Shown here piece after piece: positions 51,162-60,800 of a stretch of 64,000 nucleotides of DNA (position 1 is the stretch's first letter; each line of letters opens with the position of its first letter). The notes below the pieces were generated by a model. The model saw only the letters and a program-made list of their open reading frames with translations, made no database searches and had not been told where the DNA came from. Position numbers and translations under genes: made by a program. Source of the stretch: Luteimonas padinae (GTDB lineage Bacteria > Pseudomonadota > Gammaproteobacteria > Xanthomonadales > Xanthomonadaceae); the NCBI RefSeq assembly GCF_014652935.1, contig NZ_BMZT01000003.1, positions 186,001 to 250,000 of the forward strand, written 5' to 3'.

Positions 51162-51544
51162 TGTTGCGTCCTCGCGCGCTCTCGCACGCGGAACGCCGGG
51201 GCGTTTCGCCTGGATGTGGCCTGCCGCCGGCGCGCGAGCGCCTGGCGGCGGTGGTTGCTTCCAGCGCTGCACACCACGGCGGACCGCGGGAGCGCTTGTT
51301 CCATGTTGCAGTCTGTTTCGGGCCGGCGGCCGCGCAGGCACGTCCGGGGGGACAGGCCTGCGCGCCGCGCGGGACATGTTCAGCGCCGGCGCCTTGGCAC
51401 CGGGCGATCACAGGACCTGCCGTCCAGCCGCTAACATGGCTGCCCCGGGGGCAGTGGCCGCGCTCTGGATGGACCCGCGGAAGGCCGGCTTTTGGCCGGG
51501 GAACTTCCAGCGAAATCAGGGCCTTATCTCGCCCGTCGAGTGTA
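51162..51544 (-). promoter_or_regulatory. rne: rne promoter and long 5' leader
   Basis: A minus-strand -10 TACACT lies at 51544-51539, so the leader is about 370 nt, close to the 361-nt autoregulatory leader of E. coli rne. RNase E cleavage of its own leader is the known control; it is inferred here from length and position. No ORF or repeat is evident in it. The plus-strand region 51545-51605 carries the rluC ribosome-binding site (AGGAG, 51595-51599). Confidence 0.45.
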
Positions 51545-51605
51545 GCAGAAAAAGAATTCAGGTCGGATGCCCCGGAAGGCATTCCGGCGCAGCCAGGAGC
51601 ACACG

Positions 51606-52571
51606 ATGAGCGATGCAGGCAGGACCCCGGCCACCGGTGGCGTTCGCACGGTCAGGATCGCCGAGGACCGCGACGGCCAGCGGCTGGACAACTTCCTGCT
51701 TGGCTACCTGAAGGGCGCCCCGCGCTCGCTGGTCTACAAGATCGTGCGCAGTGGGCAGGTGCGCGTGAACGGGGGCCGGGTCCGGGCCGACCGGCGCCTG
51801 GAGGGCGGTGACGAGGTCCGGATCCCGCCGGTCCGGATCGAGGATCCGGCCGCGAAGGGCAGTCCGTCCCCGGGCCTGCTCGAGGCCATGGCGGCGAGCA
51901 TCGTGTTCGAGGACGCCCGCCTGCTGGCCATCAACAAGCCTTCGGGGATCGCCAGCCACGGCGGCAGCGGCATCAGCTTCGGGGTGATCGAGACCCTGCG
52001 GGCGCTGCGGCCCAACCAGGAGCTCGAGCTGGTGCACCGGCTGGACCGGGACACCTCGGGCCTGATGGTGGTCGCCAAGAAGCGCTCGGCGCTGTCGGAA
52101 CTGCAGGCGCTGATGCGCGAGGATGCCGGCGCCGGGCTGCGCAAGCGCTACCTGGCCCTGCTGCTGGGGCGGATGCCCGACGGCGTGATGAGCGTGGACG
52201 CGCCGCTGCACGTCGGCCTGCGCCAGGGCGGCGAGCGCCACGTGCAGGTCGATCCGGCGGGCAAGCCCTCGCTCAGCCACTTCCGCGTCCTCGAGCGCCG
52301 CGGCGGCCAGTCGTACTGCGAGGTCCGGATCGAAACCGGCCGCACCCACCAGATCCGCGTGCACGCTCGTCACATCGGGCATGCGGTGGCCGGCGACGAC
52401 AAGTACGGCGATGCCGAGGCCAATCGCCGCCTGCGCGAGCGCATCGGCCTGCGCCGGCTGTTCCTGCACGCGACCTCGCTGGAGTTCGCGCTTGACGGCG
52501 GGCGCGCGCCCTACGTGCTGACCGCGCCGCTGGCGCCGGACCTGGTCGAGGCGCTGGACCGGCTGGCCTGA
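51606..52571 (+). CDS. rluC: 23S rRNA pseudouridine synthase (RluC family)
   Basis: Makes pseudouridine at 955, 2504 and 2580 in E. coli 23S rRNA. 321 residues: S4 RNA-binding domain (about 20-85, RLDNFLLGYLKGAPRSLVYK) and the synthase core with catalytic Asp147 in HRLDRDTSGLMVV; the RTHQIRVHARHIGHAVAGD segment is conserved. It is divergent from rne, as in enterics. AGGAG (51595-51599) before ATG 51606. Confidence 0.95.
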   Translation: MSDAGRTPATGGVRTVRIAEDRDGQRLDNFLLGYLKGAPRSLVYKIVRSGQVRVNGGRVRADRRLEGGDEVRIPPVRIEDPAAKGSPSPGLLEAMAASIVFEDARLLAINKPSGIASHGGSGISFGVIETLRALRPNQELELVHRLDRDTSGLMVVAKKRSALSELQALMREDAGAGLRKRYLALLLGRMPDGVMSVDAPLHVGLRQGGERHVQVDPAGKPSLSHFRVLERRGGQSYCEVRIETGRTHQIRVHARHIGHAVAGDDKYGDAEANRRLRERIGLRRLFLHATSLEFALDGGRAPYVLTAPLAPDLVEALDRLA

Positions 52572-52700
52572 GGCGGCCGGCAGGGCCAGGCAACTATCGG
52601 CGTGCGTGCCCGCGGCCCAGCGCCTCCCTGCGCGTTCGCGATCCCCCGCGCGTTCGGGCTGCCCCGCGCCCCGCGCTTCCACACGCCTCCGCGCTTCCCT

Positions 52701-52779
52701 GTAGGAGCAGCTACAGCTGCGACCATTTGCTGCAGGGCTGCGGTTATCCGCTGCTGGTCGCAGCTGTAGCTGCTCCTAC
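52701..52779. repeat. REP-type palindromic element
   Basis: GTAGGAGCAGCTACAGCTGC... (52701-52725) and its exact reverse complement (52755-52779), 25-bp arms around a 29-bp loop. The GTAGGAGC core with an internal dyad is typical of REP/BIME sequences in Pseudomonas and xanthomonads. It lies between rluC and the convergent pterin dehydratase gene and can form a stable hairpin. Otherwise 52572-52814 holds only GC-rich spacer. Confidence 0.8.
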
Positions 52780-52814
52780 GGGGGGCGGGGTGCAGGAGGT
52801 GGGTGCAGAGGGGC

Positions 52815-53156
52815 TCAGGACGCGAGTTCGTCGGTGCGCGCGGCGCAGATGAAGTCGTTCTCGCTGAGCCCACCGACGTCGTGGGTGGACCAGCGCACCT
52901 CGCAGCGGTCGTAGTGCACGCCCAGATCGGGGTGGTGGTCCTCGCGGTTGGCCATGTGCGCCAGCGCATTCACGAACGACATCGTGTGGCGGTAGTCCGG
53001 GAAGCGGAAGGTGCGCAGAAGCGCCTTGCCATCCTCGGCCAGGGTCCACTCGGGGACTTCGGGCAGCAGTTCGCGCACGCGGGCTTCGGGCAGGCGGTGC
53101 TCGGCGCCGCGACGCGGCAGGCAGTGGGCGCGGGCGAGGGGGACGAGGTCGGACAT
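52815..53156 (-). CDS. phhB: Pterin-4-alpha-carbinolamine dehydratase
   Basis: Dehydrates 4a-hydroxytetrahydrobiopterin, regenerating the cofactor used by phenylalanine hydroxylase; also a nuclear-factor-like dimer in animals. 113 residues with the catalytic HHPDLGVHYDRCEVRWSTHD motif and the ending GGLSENDFICAA. The active-site His pair is in EDHHPDLGVHYD. No phhA lies nearby. Start ATG 53156 (cat at 53154-53156). Confidence 0.92.
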   Translation of the reverse strand: MSDLVPLARAHCLPRRGAEHRLPEARVRELLPEVPEWTLAEDGKALLRTFRFPDYRHTMSFVNALAHMANREDHHPDLGVHYDRCEVRWSTHDVGGLSENDFICAARTDELAS

Positions 53157-53244
53157 GGTGGGCTCCTGGTGGCGAGCGCCTGAACGCTGCGTGTCGCACG
53201 GCGACGTGCGGTGGGGGCTGCGCGGCAAAGCCGGGCGGGATGGA

Positions 53245-53250
53245 TAGAAT
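53245..53250 (+). promoter_or_regulatory. nfuA: nfuA -10 box, predicted leaderless
   Basis: TAGAAT, 6 nt (AGCCGC), then ATG 53257; no ribosome-binding site. Same layout as map, rnr and the asnB leader. Confidence 0.5.
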
Positions 53251-53256
53251 AGCCGC

Positions 53257-53850
53257 ATGATCCAGATCTCCGATTCCGCACAGGCCCACTTCCGCAAGCT
53301 GGTGGAGCGCGAAGGCGTGCCCGGCATGGGCGTGCGCCTGGCCGCCACCCACGCCGGCACGCCGCAGGCCGACGTCCGCCTCGAGTTCGCGGCGCCCGAC
53401 GAGCTCAGCGGCGACGAATGGGCCGTGGACTGCAACGGCTTCACGCTGTGGCTCGATGCCGGAAGCGTGCCCTTCCTGGAAGGCGCTGAAATCGACTATG
53501 CGACCGCCGCCACCGGCGGGCAGCTGCAGATCCGCGCCCCGCGCATCAAGGGCGTGAAGCCCGACGACGAAGCCTCGCTGGTCGAGCGTGTGCGCTGGAC
53601 GATCCAGCACGTGGTCAACCCGCAGCTGGCCTCCCACGGCGGCCACGTCGCGGTGGAGGAGGTCAGCGCCGATGGCGTGGTGCTGCTGCGCTTCGGCGGC
53701 GGCTGCCACGGCTGCGGCATGGCCGACGTCACCCTGAAGCAGGGCATCGAGAAGACCCTGATGGAACAGGTGCCGGGCGTGACCGCGGTGCGCGATGCGA
53801 CCGACCACGACACCGGTTCGGCGCCGTACATCCCCCGCGCGACGGCCTGA
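53257..53850 (+). CDS. nfuA: Fe-S biogenesis protein NfuA
   Basis: Carries a [4Fe-4S] cluster to client enzymes, notably under iron or oxidative stress. 197 residues: an A-type-like N-terminal domain (about 1-95, lacking its Cys ligands, as usual for NfuA) and a Nfu domain (about 105-190) with the ligand motif [11 protein letters not shown], Cys150 and Cys153. ATG 53257 lies 6 nt after TAGAAT (53245-53250), a leaderless arrangement. Confidence 0.95.
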   Translation: MIQISDSAQAHFRKLVEREGVPGMGVRLAATHAGTPQADVRLEFAAPDELSGDEWAVDCNGFTLWLDAGSVPFLEGAEIDYATAATGGQLQIRAPRIKGVKPDDEASLVERVRWTIQHVVNPQLASHGGHVAVEEVSADGVVLLRFGGGCHGCGMADVTLKQGIEKTLMEQVPGVTAVRDATDHDTGSAPYIPRATA

Positions 53851-53877
53851 TCCTCCGGCCCGCTTCGACGCCGACGG

Positions 53878-55599
53878 ATGTTCTCTTCCGCCGAACTGAT
53901 CGAAGCCCTCCGCCGCCGCATGCGGCGGTCCCTGCGCCCGCAGCCGCCCCCGGGCGAGTTCCCGCCTGGTTGGCGGGACTGGTTCGCCATGATGTCGGCG
54001 CGGCCGGGGCACGTGACCGGCGCGCGGGCGGAGGATGTGGTGGCGGTGGTCGCCGCGCGTGCGCCGCTGCCGCCGTCGGGCATCGTCGAACAGCTCGGTC
54101 GCTGGCGGGCCTTTGCCGCGCTGTGGCGCCAGGACTGGCAGCCGGCCAGCCGCGACGAGCGCTGGACGCGGGTGGCATCGATGTCGGGCAGCCTGCTGCT
54201 GCACCTGCTGTTCGTGCTGGCGCTGGTGTGGCTGATGGTGTTCCGCCTGCCGTTCGTGGCCAGCGGGGAAGCCGCGGCGCGCGACGGCGAGGAGCACGTG
54301 CTGCAGGTTGAATACATCGGTGACGGCACGCCGGTCGACGACGCCGGCGGAGGTGCCCCCGAGGCGCCCGCGGACGTGAGCGAGCCCCGGCCGGCGGACG
54401 CGGTGGCCATGCCCGCGCCCGCGCAGCCGGAACCGGAGCCTGTCGCCGACGTGGCTCCGGACGCCGCGCCGCCGCCTGCCGACGCCACGCCTCCGCCGCT
54501 GCCGGTCCGCGAGGTGACGGTCGAGGTGCCCGAGCTGCCCGCGCTCGTGCTGCCCACGCCGCAGGAACTCCAGGTCACCGAGGTCGAGATCCCCGACAGC
54601 CGCCACGTGGTGCCACCGCAACGCGAGCTGGAAATGACCGCGCCGGCGCTCCAGGCCAAGGAGATCGCGGTGCGCAGCCGAGAGGTCGAGATCGCCGATC
54701 CGGTCGACGTGGTCGCGCCGGGCGTGCGCGCGCCGCGACAGGTCGACGTGCCGGTACCCGCGGCGCCATCGCACGGGGTGGCGGTCGACGAGCGCGCCGT
54801 CGAGCTGCGGGAAGCGCCGGATGTCCGCCTTCGCCCGGCGGCTGCGGCGCCTCCGGTGGCCGCTCCGGCACTGCGGGCACGTGCGCCCGCCGCGCCCTCC
54901 CGCGACGTGCCGATGCCCGCCGGGCGTGCGGCTGCGACCGCACAGGGCACGGCGCAGGCGGCCGCGACGGATGCGCGCAGCGGCAGGGCGGACGCGCCGC
55001 CGTCATCGTCGGCTGGCGGCCGGCCAGATGCGAACGACGGCGCGCGTGCCCCGGCGGCATCTCCCGGCGCCGGATCGCAGGCGGGCCAGCCGCCCGGCGG
55101 GTCGCCGGCGCGCACCGTTGCCGATGACTGGGGCGACTCCGCGCGCAACGTGCCCGGACGCCAGGCTGGCACGCCCGGCGGATCGGGCCTGTTCGACGGC
55201 GACGGCCGGCCGCGCCTGGCCGACGGCGGACGCGTCGGCGGCGGTTTGCCGCCGGGCACCATCACCGAGGATTTCGAGAACATCGACCGCCACGGCACCT
55301 GGCTCAAGCGTCCGCCTTACGACTACGAACCGACCTCGTTCGACCGTTTCTGGATGCCCAGCGAGACGCTGCTGGAGGAGCGGGTGCGCAAGAGCGTCAC
55401 CGAGGTGCGCATCCCGATCCCGGGCACCACGAAGACGATCCGCTGCGTGACGGTGATGCTCGCGCTTGGCGGTGCCTGCGACATCATGGATCCCAACCTG
55501 CAGGAACAGCCCGCGCGCGCGCGCAAGCCGCCGGACGTGCCGTTCAAGCCCGAGCTGATGGAAGACCAGGACGCCCTCGGCAGTCCGCCGGGATCCTGA
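53878..55599 (+). CDS. Pro/Ala-rich repetitive transmembrane protein
   Basis: 573 residues. An N-terminal cytoplasmic part (1-95), one membrane helix (SGSLLLHLLFVLALVWLMVF, about 102-121), then a long Pro/Ala/Val/Asp-rich stretch (about 140-420) with repeated PEL/EVEI-type heptads (VTVEVPELPALVL, VTEVEIPDSRHVV, EIAVRSREVEIADPV), and a conserved C-terminal domain (about 465-560, FENIDRHGTWLKRPPYDYEP ... RIPIPGTTKTIRCVTVML, two Cys). It resembles the transmembrane repetitive protein found next to nfuA in xanthomonads; function unknown. The layout recalls TonB, but the C-terminal domain is not a TonB fold that I can recognise. Confidence 0.8.
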   Translation: MFSSAELIEALRRRMRRSLRPQPPPGEFPPGWRDWFAMMSARPGHVTGARAEDVVAVVAARAPLPPSGIVEQLGRWRAFAALWRQDWQPASRDERWTRVASMSGSLLLHLLFVLALVWLMVFRLPFVASGEAAARDGEEHVLQVEYIGDGTPVDDAGGGAPEAPADVSEPRPADAVAMPAPAQPEPEPVADVAPDAAPPPADATPPPLPVREVTVEVPELPALVLPTPQELQVTEVEIPDSRHVVPPQRELEMTAPALQAKEIAVRSREVEIADPVDVVAPGVRAPRQVDVPVPAAPSHGVAVDERAVELREAPDVRLRPAAAAPPVAAPALRARAPAAPSRDVPMPAGRAAATAQGTAQAAATDARSGRADAPPSSSAGGRPDANDGARAPAASPGAGSQAGQPPGGSPARTVADDWGDSARNVPGRQAGTPGGSGLFDGDGRPRLADGGRVGGGLPPGTITEDFENIDRHGTWLKRPPYDYEPTSFDRFWMPSETLLEERVRKSVTEVRIPIPGTTKTIRCVTVMLALGGACDIMDPNLQEQPARARKPPDVPFKPELMEDQDALGSPPGS

Positions 55600-55640
55600 G
55601 CCCTGCAGGCGCGGCGGGGGCGGCATACGGCCAGACGGCA

Positions 55641-55665
55641 CGAAGCCCGCGCATGGCGGGCTTCG
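55641..55665. terminator. Hairpin between convergent genes
   Basis: CGAAGCCCGC/GCGGGCTTCG, 10-bp stem, 5-nt loop, between the repetitive protein and the cytochrome gene. No T-run, so termination efficiency is unclear. Confidence 0.5.
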
Positions 55666-55693
55666 CGGGGTCGACCTGGCGCCGTCGGCGCCG

Positions 55694-56122
55694 TCAGTTG
55701 ATGCTGTGCACGCCGTGCAGGTCGCGGAGCTCGGTCGGGCGCGAGGCGAACCACGCGGCCAGGTCGGCGATCTGCTGGTCGTCGAGGTCGGCGGCCTGGC
55801 TGGACATCAGCGCGTGCTCGCGGGCACCGGAACGGTAGGCCTGCAGCGCGTGCGCCAGGTAGTCGCGGTACTGCCCGCCGATCTTCGGGTAGGTCGGGTC
55901 GAGCGGGGTGTTGCCATCGGCGCCGTGGCAGTCGACGCAGGACTGGCCGGTCGCCGCGCCCTTGGTGTTGGCCCGGGCTTCACCCTCGGCGAGCCTGCCC
56001 TCGGGCAGCGCGTTGACCGTGGTCGCGCGGGCCAGGCCGGGCTCGGCGGGGGCGCCGCCGCAGGCGGACAGGACGAGGCCGGCGGCGAGTGCGGCGGCCA
56101 GGCGGAATGCGGAGGTCTTCAT
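55694..56122 (-). CDS. Cytochrome c lipoprotein
   Basis: 142 residues with a lipobox (LVLSACGG; Cys21) and one haem-binding CVDCH, then Met-containing ...HALMSSQAADLDDQQIADLAAWF as the axial ligand region. c4/c5-like single-haem periplasmic electron carrier. It is co-directional with the next cytochrome gene, 8 nt apart, so the pair probably shares an electron-transfer job. Partner oxidase unknown. Confidence 0.88.
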   Translation of the reverse strand: MKTSAFRLAAALAAGLVLSACGGAPAEPGLARATTVNALPEGRLAEGEARANTKGAATGQSCVDCHGADGNTPLDPTYPKIGGQYRDYLAHALQAYRSGAREHALMSSQAADLDDQQIADLAAWFASRPTELRDLHGVHSIN

Positions 56123-56130
56123 GGCGCGGC

Positions 56131-56466
56131 TCACTTCGTCAGGCCCGAAAGGAAGGCGGCGATGTCGGCGATGTCCTGGTCGGAGAAGCTCTGGGCCTGG
56201 ACTTCCATCGTCGGATGCTTGCGGGTGCCATTGCGGTACTCGGTGAGCGCGTTGGTCAGGTACTCCGCCGACTGGCCGCCGATCCTGGGCACGTGGTAGT
56301 GCGGATAGGCGTTCTTGTAGCCCTCGATGCCGTGGCAGCCCACGCAGGTATAGGTGAGTCCGCGGCCTGTCTCGGGATTGCCGGCGGCCTGCTGCGCGGA
56401 GGCGGCGGGCGAGTGGGCGGCAAGGGCAAGGGCAAGGCAGGCGGCGATCTGCAACGGTCGCATCAT
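56131..56466 (-). CDS. Small periplasmic cytochrome c
   Basis: 111 residues: a signal peptide (...CLALALAAHSPAASAQQ), haem motif CVGCH (with TYTCVGCHG) and an axial Met in THPTMEVQAQSFSDQDIAD-like context (HPTMEVQAQSFS). It is of the c4/c5 small-cytochrome type and is similar in length and spacing to its downstream partner. ATG 56466 or 56463. It lies 8 nt before the lipoprotein cytochrome. Confidence 0.88.
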   Translation of the reverse strand: MMRPLQIAACLALALAAHSPAASAQQAAGNPETGRGLTYTCVGCHGIEGYKNAYPHYHVPRIGGQSAEYLTNALTEYRNGTRKHPTMEVQAQSFSDQDIADIAAFLSGLTK

Positions 56467-56697
56467 GTCGGGTTCCGCTTCCTGTGTCTGTGGTTGGCTG
56501 GTGCCCACGACATCTCTCCCCGTCGCAGACCGTCGCCGGAGTATAGCGAGCGCTTCGGGACCTGTTAACGGTGGCGTGCATCGGCGCCTCGGCAGTCGGC
56601 CCCGGCGCTCCGCCAAAGGGTGGCATGACCTTCGGCGCATGGGCGGAGGTGGCCCGGTGATGTACCTTCCTACCACACCATTTTGGCTCGCCTCCAC

Positions 56698-57834
56698 ATG
56701 CACGCTATCCGCTCTGCTGCCCGACGTCGTATCGCCGGTCCCGCCACCGTGTTCCTGGCCTCGCTGATCCTGCTTGCGGGCTGCGGAAGCCGCGCCGGCG
56801 ACGATGGCAGGAAGGAGGACGAAGCGCCGCCGCCGGTGACGGTGGAGGCCGTGCCCGCCACGCCGAGGGCAATGGCGGCCAGCTACAGCGGCAGTGCTTC
56901 GCTGGAGGCGCGCGCGGAAGCCCAGGTCGTGGCCAAGACCTCCGGCGTCGCGCTGCAGGTGCTGGTGGAGGAAGGCGACGTGGTGCGCGCGGGCCAGGTG
57001 CTGGTGCGGATCGACGCCGACCGCGCGCGCCTCAACCTCGCCCAGGCCGACGTGCAGGTCAAGAAGCTGGAGGCCAACTTCCGCCGCGCCAGCGAACTGG
57101 TCAAGCAGCAGATGGTGAGCGTGGGCGACCACGACCAGCTGCGCTTCGACCTCGAGAACGCCCGCGCCATGCTGCGCATGGCCCAGCTCGAACTCTCCTA
57201 TACCAACGTCACCGCGCCGATCTCCGGCGTGGTCGCCTCGCGCTCGATCAAGCCGGGGAATTTCGTGCAGATCAACACGCCGATCATCCGCATCGTCGAC
57301 AACTCGCGCCTGGAGGCCACGCTCAACGTGCCCGAGCGTGACCTGACCACGCTGCGCGCGGGGCTGCCGGTGCGCATGCAGGTCGATGCGCTGGCGGGGA
57401 AGACCTTCGAGGGCGTGGTCGACCGGATCGCACCGGTGGTCGATGCCGGAAGCGGCACCTTCCGCGTGGTCTGCGCCTTCGACCCGGACGACGGGGTGCT
57501 GCAACCGGGCATGTTCGCGCGCATCGGCATCGACTACGACAGCCGCGGCGCGGCGCTGGCGATCCCGCGCACGGCGCTGCTGGAGGACGACGGCGAACCG
57601 GCGGTGTACGTGGTCCGCGACGGCAAGGCCGTGCGCACGGCGATCACCACCGGCTACGTCGACGGCGGTTTCATCGAGGTGCGTGACGGTCTGGCCGAGG
57701 GCGAGCGCGTGGTCACCGCCGGCAAGGTCGCGCTGCGCGACGGCAGCGCGGTGCAGGTGATCGGCGACGCGCCGGTGGCGGTCGCCGCCGCCGATGCCGA
57801 TGCCGACGCGAAGGCGGACGGCGAACGGCAATGA
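56698..57834 (+). CDS. RND efflux periplasmic adaptor (MFP) lipoprotein
   Basis: 378 residues. Lipobox LILLAGCGS; the split lipoyl domain (ARAEAQVVAKTSGVALQVLV ... TNVTAPISGVVASRSIKPGN), alpha-hairpin (about 105-160) and beta-barrel/MP domains (VPERDLTTLRAGLPVRM, ...GTFRVVCAFDPDDGVLQPGMFARI) follow in the usual order. It bridges the RND pump and a TolC-type channel. Its TGA overlaps the next ATG. Start ATG 56698 rather than the in-frame TTG 56683. Confidence 0.93.
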   Translation: MHAIRSAARRRIAGPATVFLASLILLAGCGSRAGDDGRKEDEAPPPVTVEAVPATPRAMAASYSGSASLEARAEAQVVAKTSGVALQVLVEEGDVVRAGQVLVRIDADRARLNLAQADVQVKKLEANFRRASELVKQQMVSVGDHDQLRFDLENARAMLRMAQLELSYTNVTAPISGVVASRSIKPGNFVQINTPIIRIVDNSRLEATLNVPERDLTTLRAGLPVRMQVDALAGKTFEGVVDRIAPVVDAGSGTFRVVCAFDPDDGVLQPGMFARIGIDYDSRGAALAIPRTALLEDDGEPAVYVVRDGKAVRTAITTGYVDGGFIEVRDGLAEGERVVTAGKVALRDGSAVQVIGDAPVAVAAADADADAKADGERQ

Positions 57835-60800
57835 GCGACCACCAGGGGACGGGGATGCACCAGGACGACAGCGGCGTCGACGGCACCGTGCGCGCCGATG
57901 GCCTGGTCGGGTTTTCGGTGCGGCGACGGGTGACGGTGGCGATGGTGACGGTCAGCATGCTGCTGTTCGGCCTGATCGCGCTGGGCAACCTCAAGGTCAA
58001 CCTGCTGCCGGACATCAGCTATCCGACGCTGACCGTGCGCACCGAGTACACCGGCGCTGCGCCGCAGGAGATCGAGACCCTGGTCAGCGAGCCCGTGGAA
58101 GAGGCGCTGGGCGTGGTCAAGGGCGTGCGCAAGCTGCGCTCGGTGTCGCGGACCGGGCAGAGCGACGTCGTGCTCGAGTTCGCCTGGGGCACCGACATGG
58201 ACCAGGCCAGCCTGGAGGTGCGCGACAAGCTCGACACCCTGGCGCTGCCGCTGGAAGTCGAGCCGCCGGTGCTGCTGCGCTTCAATCCATCCACCGAACC
58301 GATCCTGCGCCTCGCCCTGAGCGCGGACGAAGGCGAGGGCGATGCCGCGCGCCAGCTCACCCTGTTGCGCCGCTATGCCGACGACGACCTGAAGAAGAAG
58401 CTGGAGCCGGTGAGCGGCGTCGCCGCGATCAAGGTCGGCGGCGGCCTCGAGGACGAGATCCAGGTCGAGCTCGACCTGCAGGCGCTCGCGCGCATCGGCC
58501 TGGCGCCGGATGCCGTGGTGCAGCGCCTGCGCGAGGAGAACATCAACCTGTCCGGCGGGCGCCTGGAGCAGGGCACCCAGCGCTACCTGGTGCGCACGAT
58601 CAACCAGTTCGAAACCGTTGACGAGATCCGCGGGATGCTGGTCGCGACCCAGACCGGCGGCAGCGGCGGTGGCGGCGCCGACGAGGTCGCGCGCATCGCC
58701 GCGGCCTCGGGCGACGCCTCGGTCATGGCCGCGGCGATGTCGGCGCAGAGCGCCGCGGCCTCGTCCAACCGGGCCGTGGCCGATGGCCGCGCGGTGCGCC
58801 TTGGCGACGTCGCCGAAGTGCGCCAGGGCTGGAAGGAGCGCGAGGCGATCATCCGCCTCGACGGCCGCGAGGCCGTGGAGCTGGCGATCTACAAGGAAGG
58901 CGACGCCAATACCGTGGCCACCGCGGCCGCGGTCGAGGAGCGGCTGCAGCGGATCCGCAAGGAGCTGCCGCCGGGCGTGGCGCTGGACGTGGTCGACGAC
59001 CAGGCGCGCTTCATCCGCGCCGCGATTTCCGACGTGCGCACCGACGCGGTCTTCGGCGGCACGCTGGCGATCCTGGTGATCTTCCTGTTCCTGCGCAGCG
59101 GCTGGAGCACCTTCGTGGTCGGTATCTCGCTGCCGGTCTCGATCATCACCACGTTCTTCTTCATGGACCAGCTGGGGCTGAGCCTCAACGTCATGTCGCT
59201 GGGCGGCCTGGCGCTGGCGACGGGCCTGGTAGTCGACGACTCGATCGTGGTGCTGGAAAGCATCGCCAAGGCGCGCGAGCGCGGGCTGGGCATCATCGAT
59301 GCCGCCATCGCCGGCACCCGCGAGGTGGGCATGGCCGTGGTGGCGTCCACGCTGACGATCATCGCGGTGTTCCTGCCGCTGGTCTTCGTCGAAGGCATCG
59401 CCGGGCAGCTGTTCCGCGACCAGGCGCTGACGATCGCGCTGGCCGTGGGCATTTCGCTGGTGGTGGCGATGACCCTGATCCCGATGCTGAGCGCGCTGAA
59501 GTCGCCGGCGCCGATGGCGTTCCCGGAAGAGGCGCCGCATCCGCAGTGGCGGCCGGCGTCGCGCTGGCAGCGCCCGTTCGCGGCGGTCTCGCGCTGGATC
59601 GGCGCGGCCGTGCGCGGCGTGGCCTTCGGCATCTCCTGGCTGGTGGTGCGCGCCGGACGCCTGCTGTCGGCGGCGGTCGGCAGGCCGATGGGCATGGCCA
59701 GCCGCATCGCGATGGCGCCCTACGACCGCGCCGAACGCGGCTACCTGCGCCTGCTTCCCGGCGCGCTGGCGCGCCCGCGCCTGGTGCTGGGCGTGGCCGC
59801 GGCGGCCTTCGTGCTCAGCATGGCGATCGTGCCGACGCTGGGCACCGACCTGATCCCGCAGCTCGCGCAGGACCGCTTCGAGATGACGATGCGGCTGCCG
59901 CCCGGCACGCCGCTGCGCGAGACCGACGCGATGATGCGGCGGGTGCAGCAGGCGCATGCCGATGACGAGGGCGTGTCGGTGCTGTTCGGTGTGAGCGGCA
60001 CCGGCACCCGCCTGGATGCGAACCCGACCGACAGCGGCGAGAACATCGGCAAGCTCTCGGTGGTGATGGAAGGCGGCGGCAGCGAAGAGGTGGAAGCGCG
60101 CCTCACCGAAGGCCTGCGGGCGACGATGCAGGGCCAGGCCGGCGCCCAGGTCGACTTCAGCCGGCCGGCGCTCTTCAGCTTCTCCAGCCCGCTGGAGATC
60201 GAGCTGCGCGGGCACGACCTGGACGCGCTGGCCGCGGCCGGCGGACGCCTGGCCGAACTGCTGCGGAAAAGCCCGCACTACGCCGACGTCAAGTCGACCG
60301 TGGAGCAGGGCGCGCCCGAGATCCGCATCGTCTTCGACCAGGAGCGGGCCGGCGCGATGGGCCTGACTACGCGCCAGGTAGCGGACGCGGTGGTGAACTC
60401 GGTGCGCGGCGAGGTGGCGACGCGCTACGACTTCCGTGACCGCAAGATCGACGTGCTGGTGCGTGCGCGCGAATCCGAGCGCGACTCGGTGCAGGCGATC
60501 CGCGACCTGATCGTGAACCCGGGCGCGGCGCGGCCGGTGCGGCTGGCGACCGTGGCCGAGGTGGTCGCGACCACCGGGCCGAGCGAGATCCATCGTGCCG
60601 ACCTCGGCCGCGTGGCGGTGGTCTCGGCCAACCTGCGCGGCATCGACCTGGGCGCCGCGGTGCAGGACGTCGAGACCCTCGTGGCCGCCAATCCGCTGGG
60701 CGCCGGCATCGGCATGCACATCGGCGGACAGGGCGAGGAACTGGCCGAATCGATGTCCTCGCTGCTGTTCGCGTTCGGCTTGGCGATCTTCATGGTGTAT

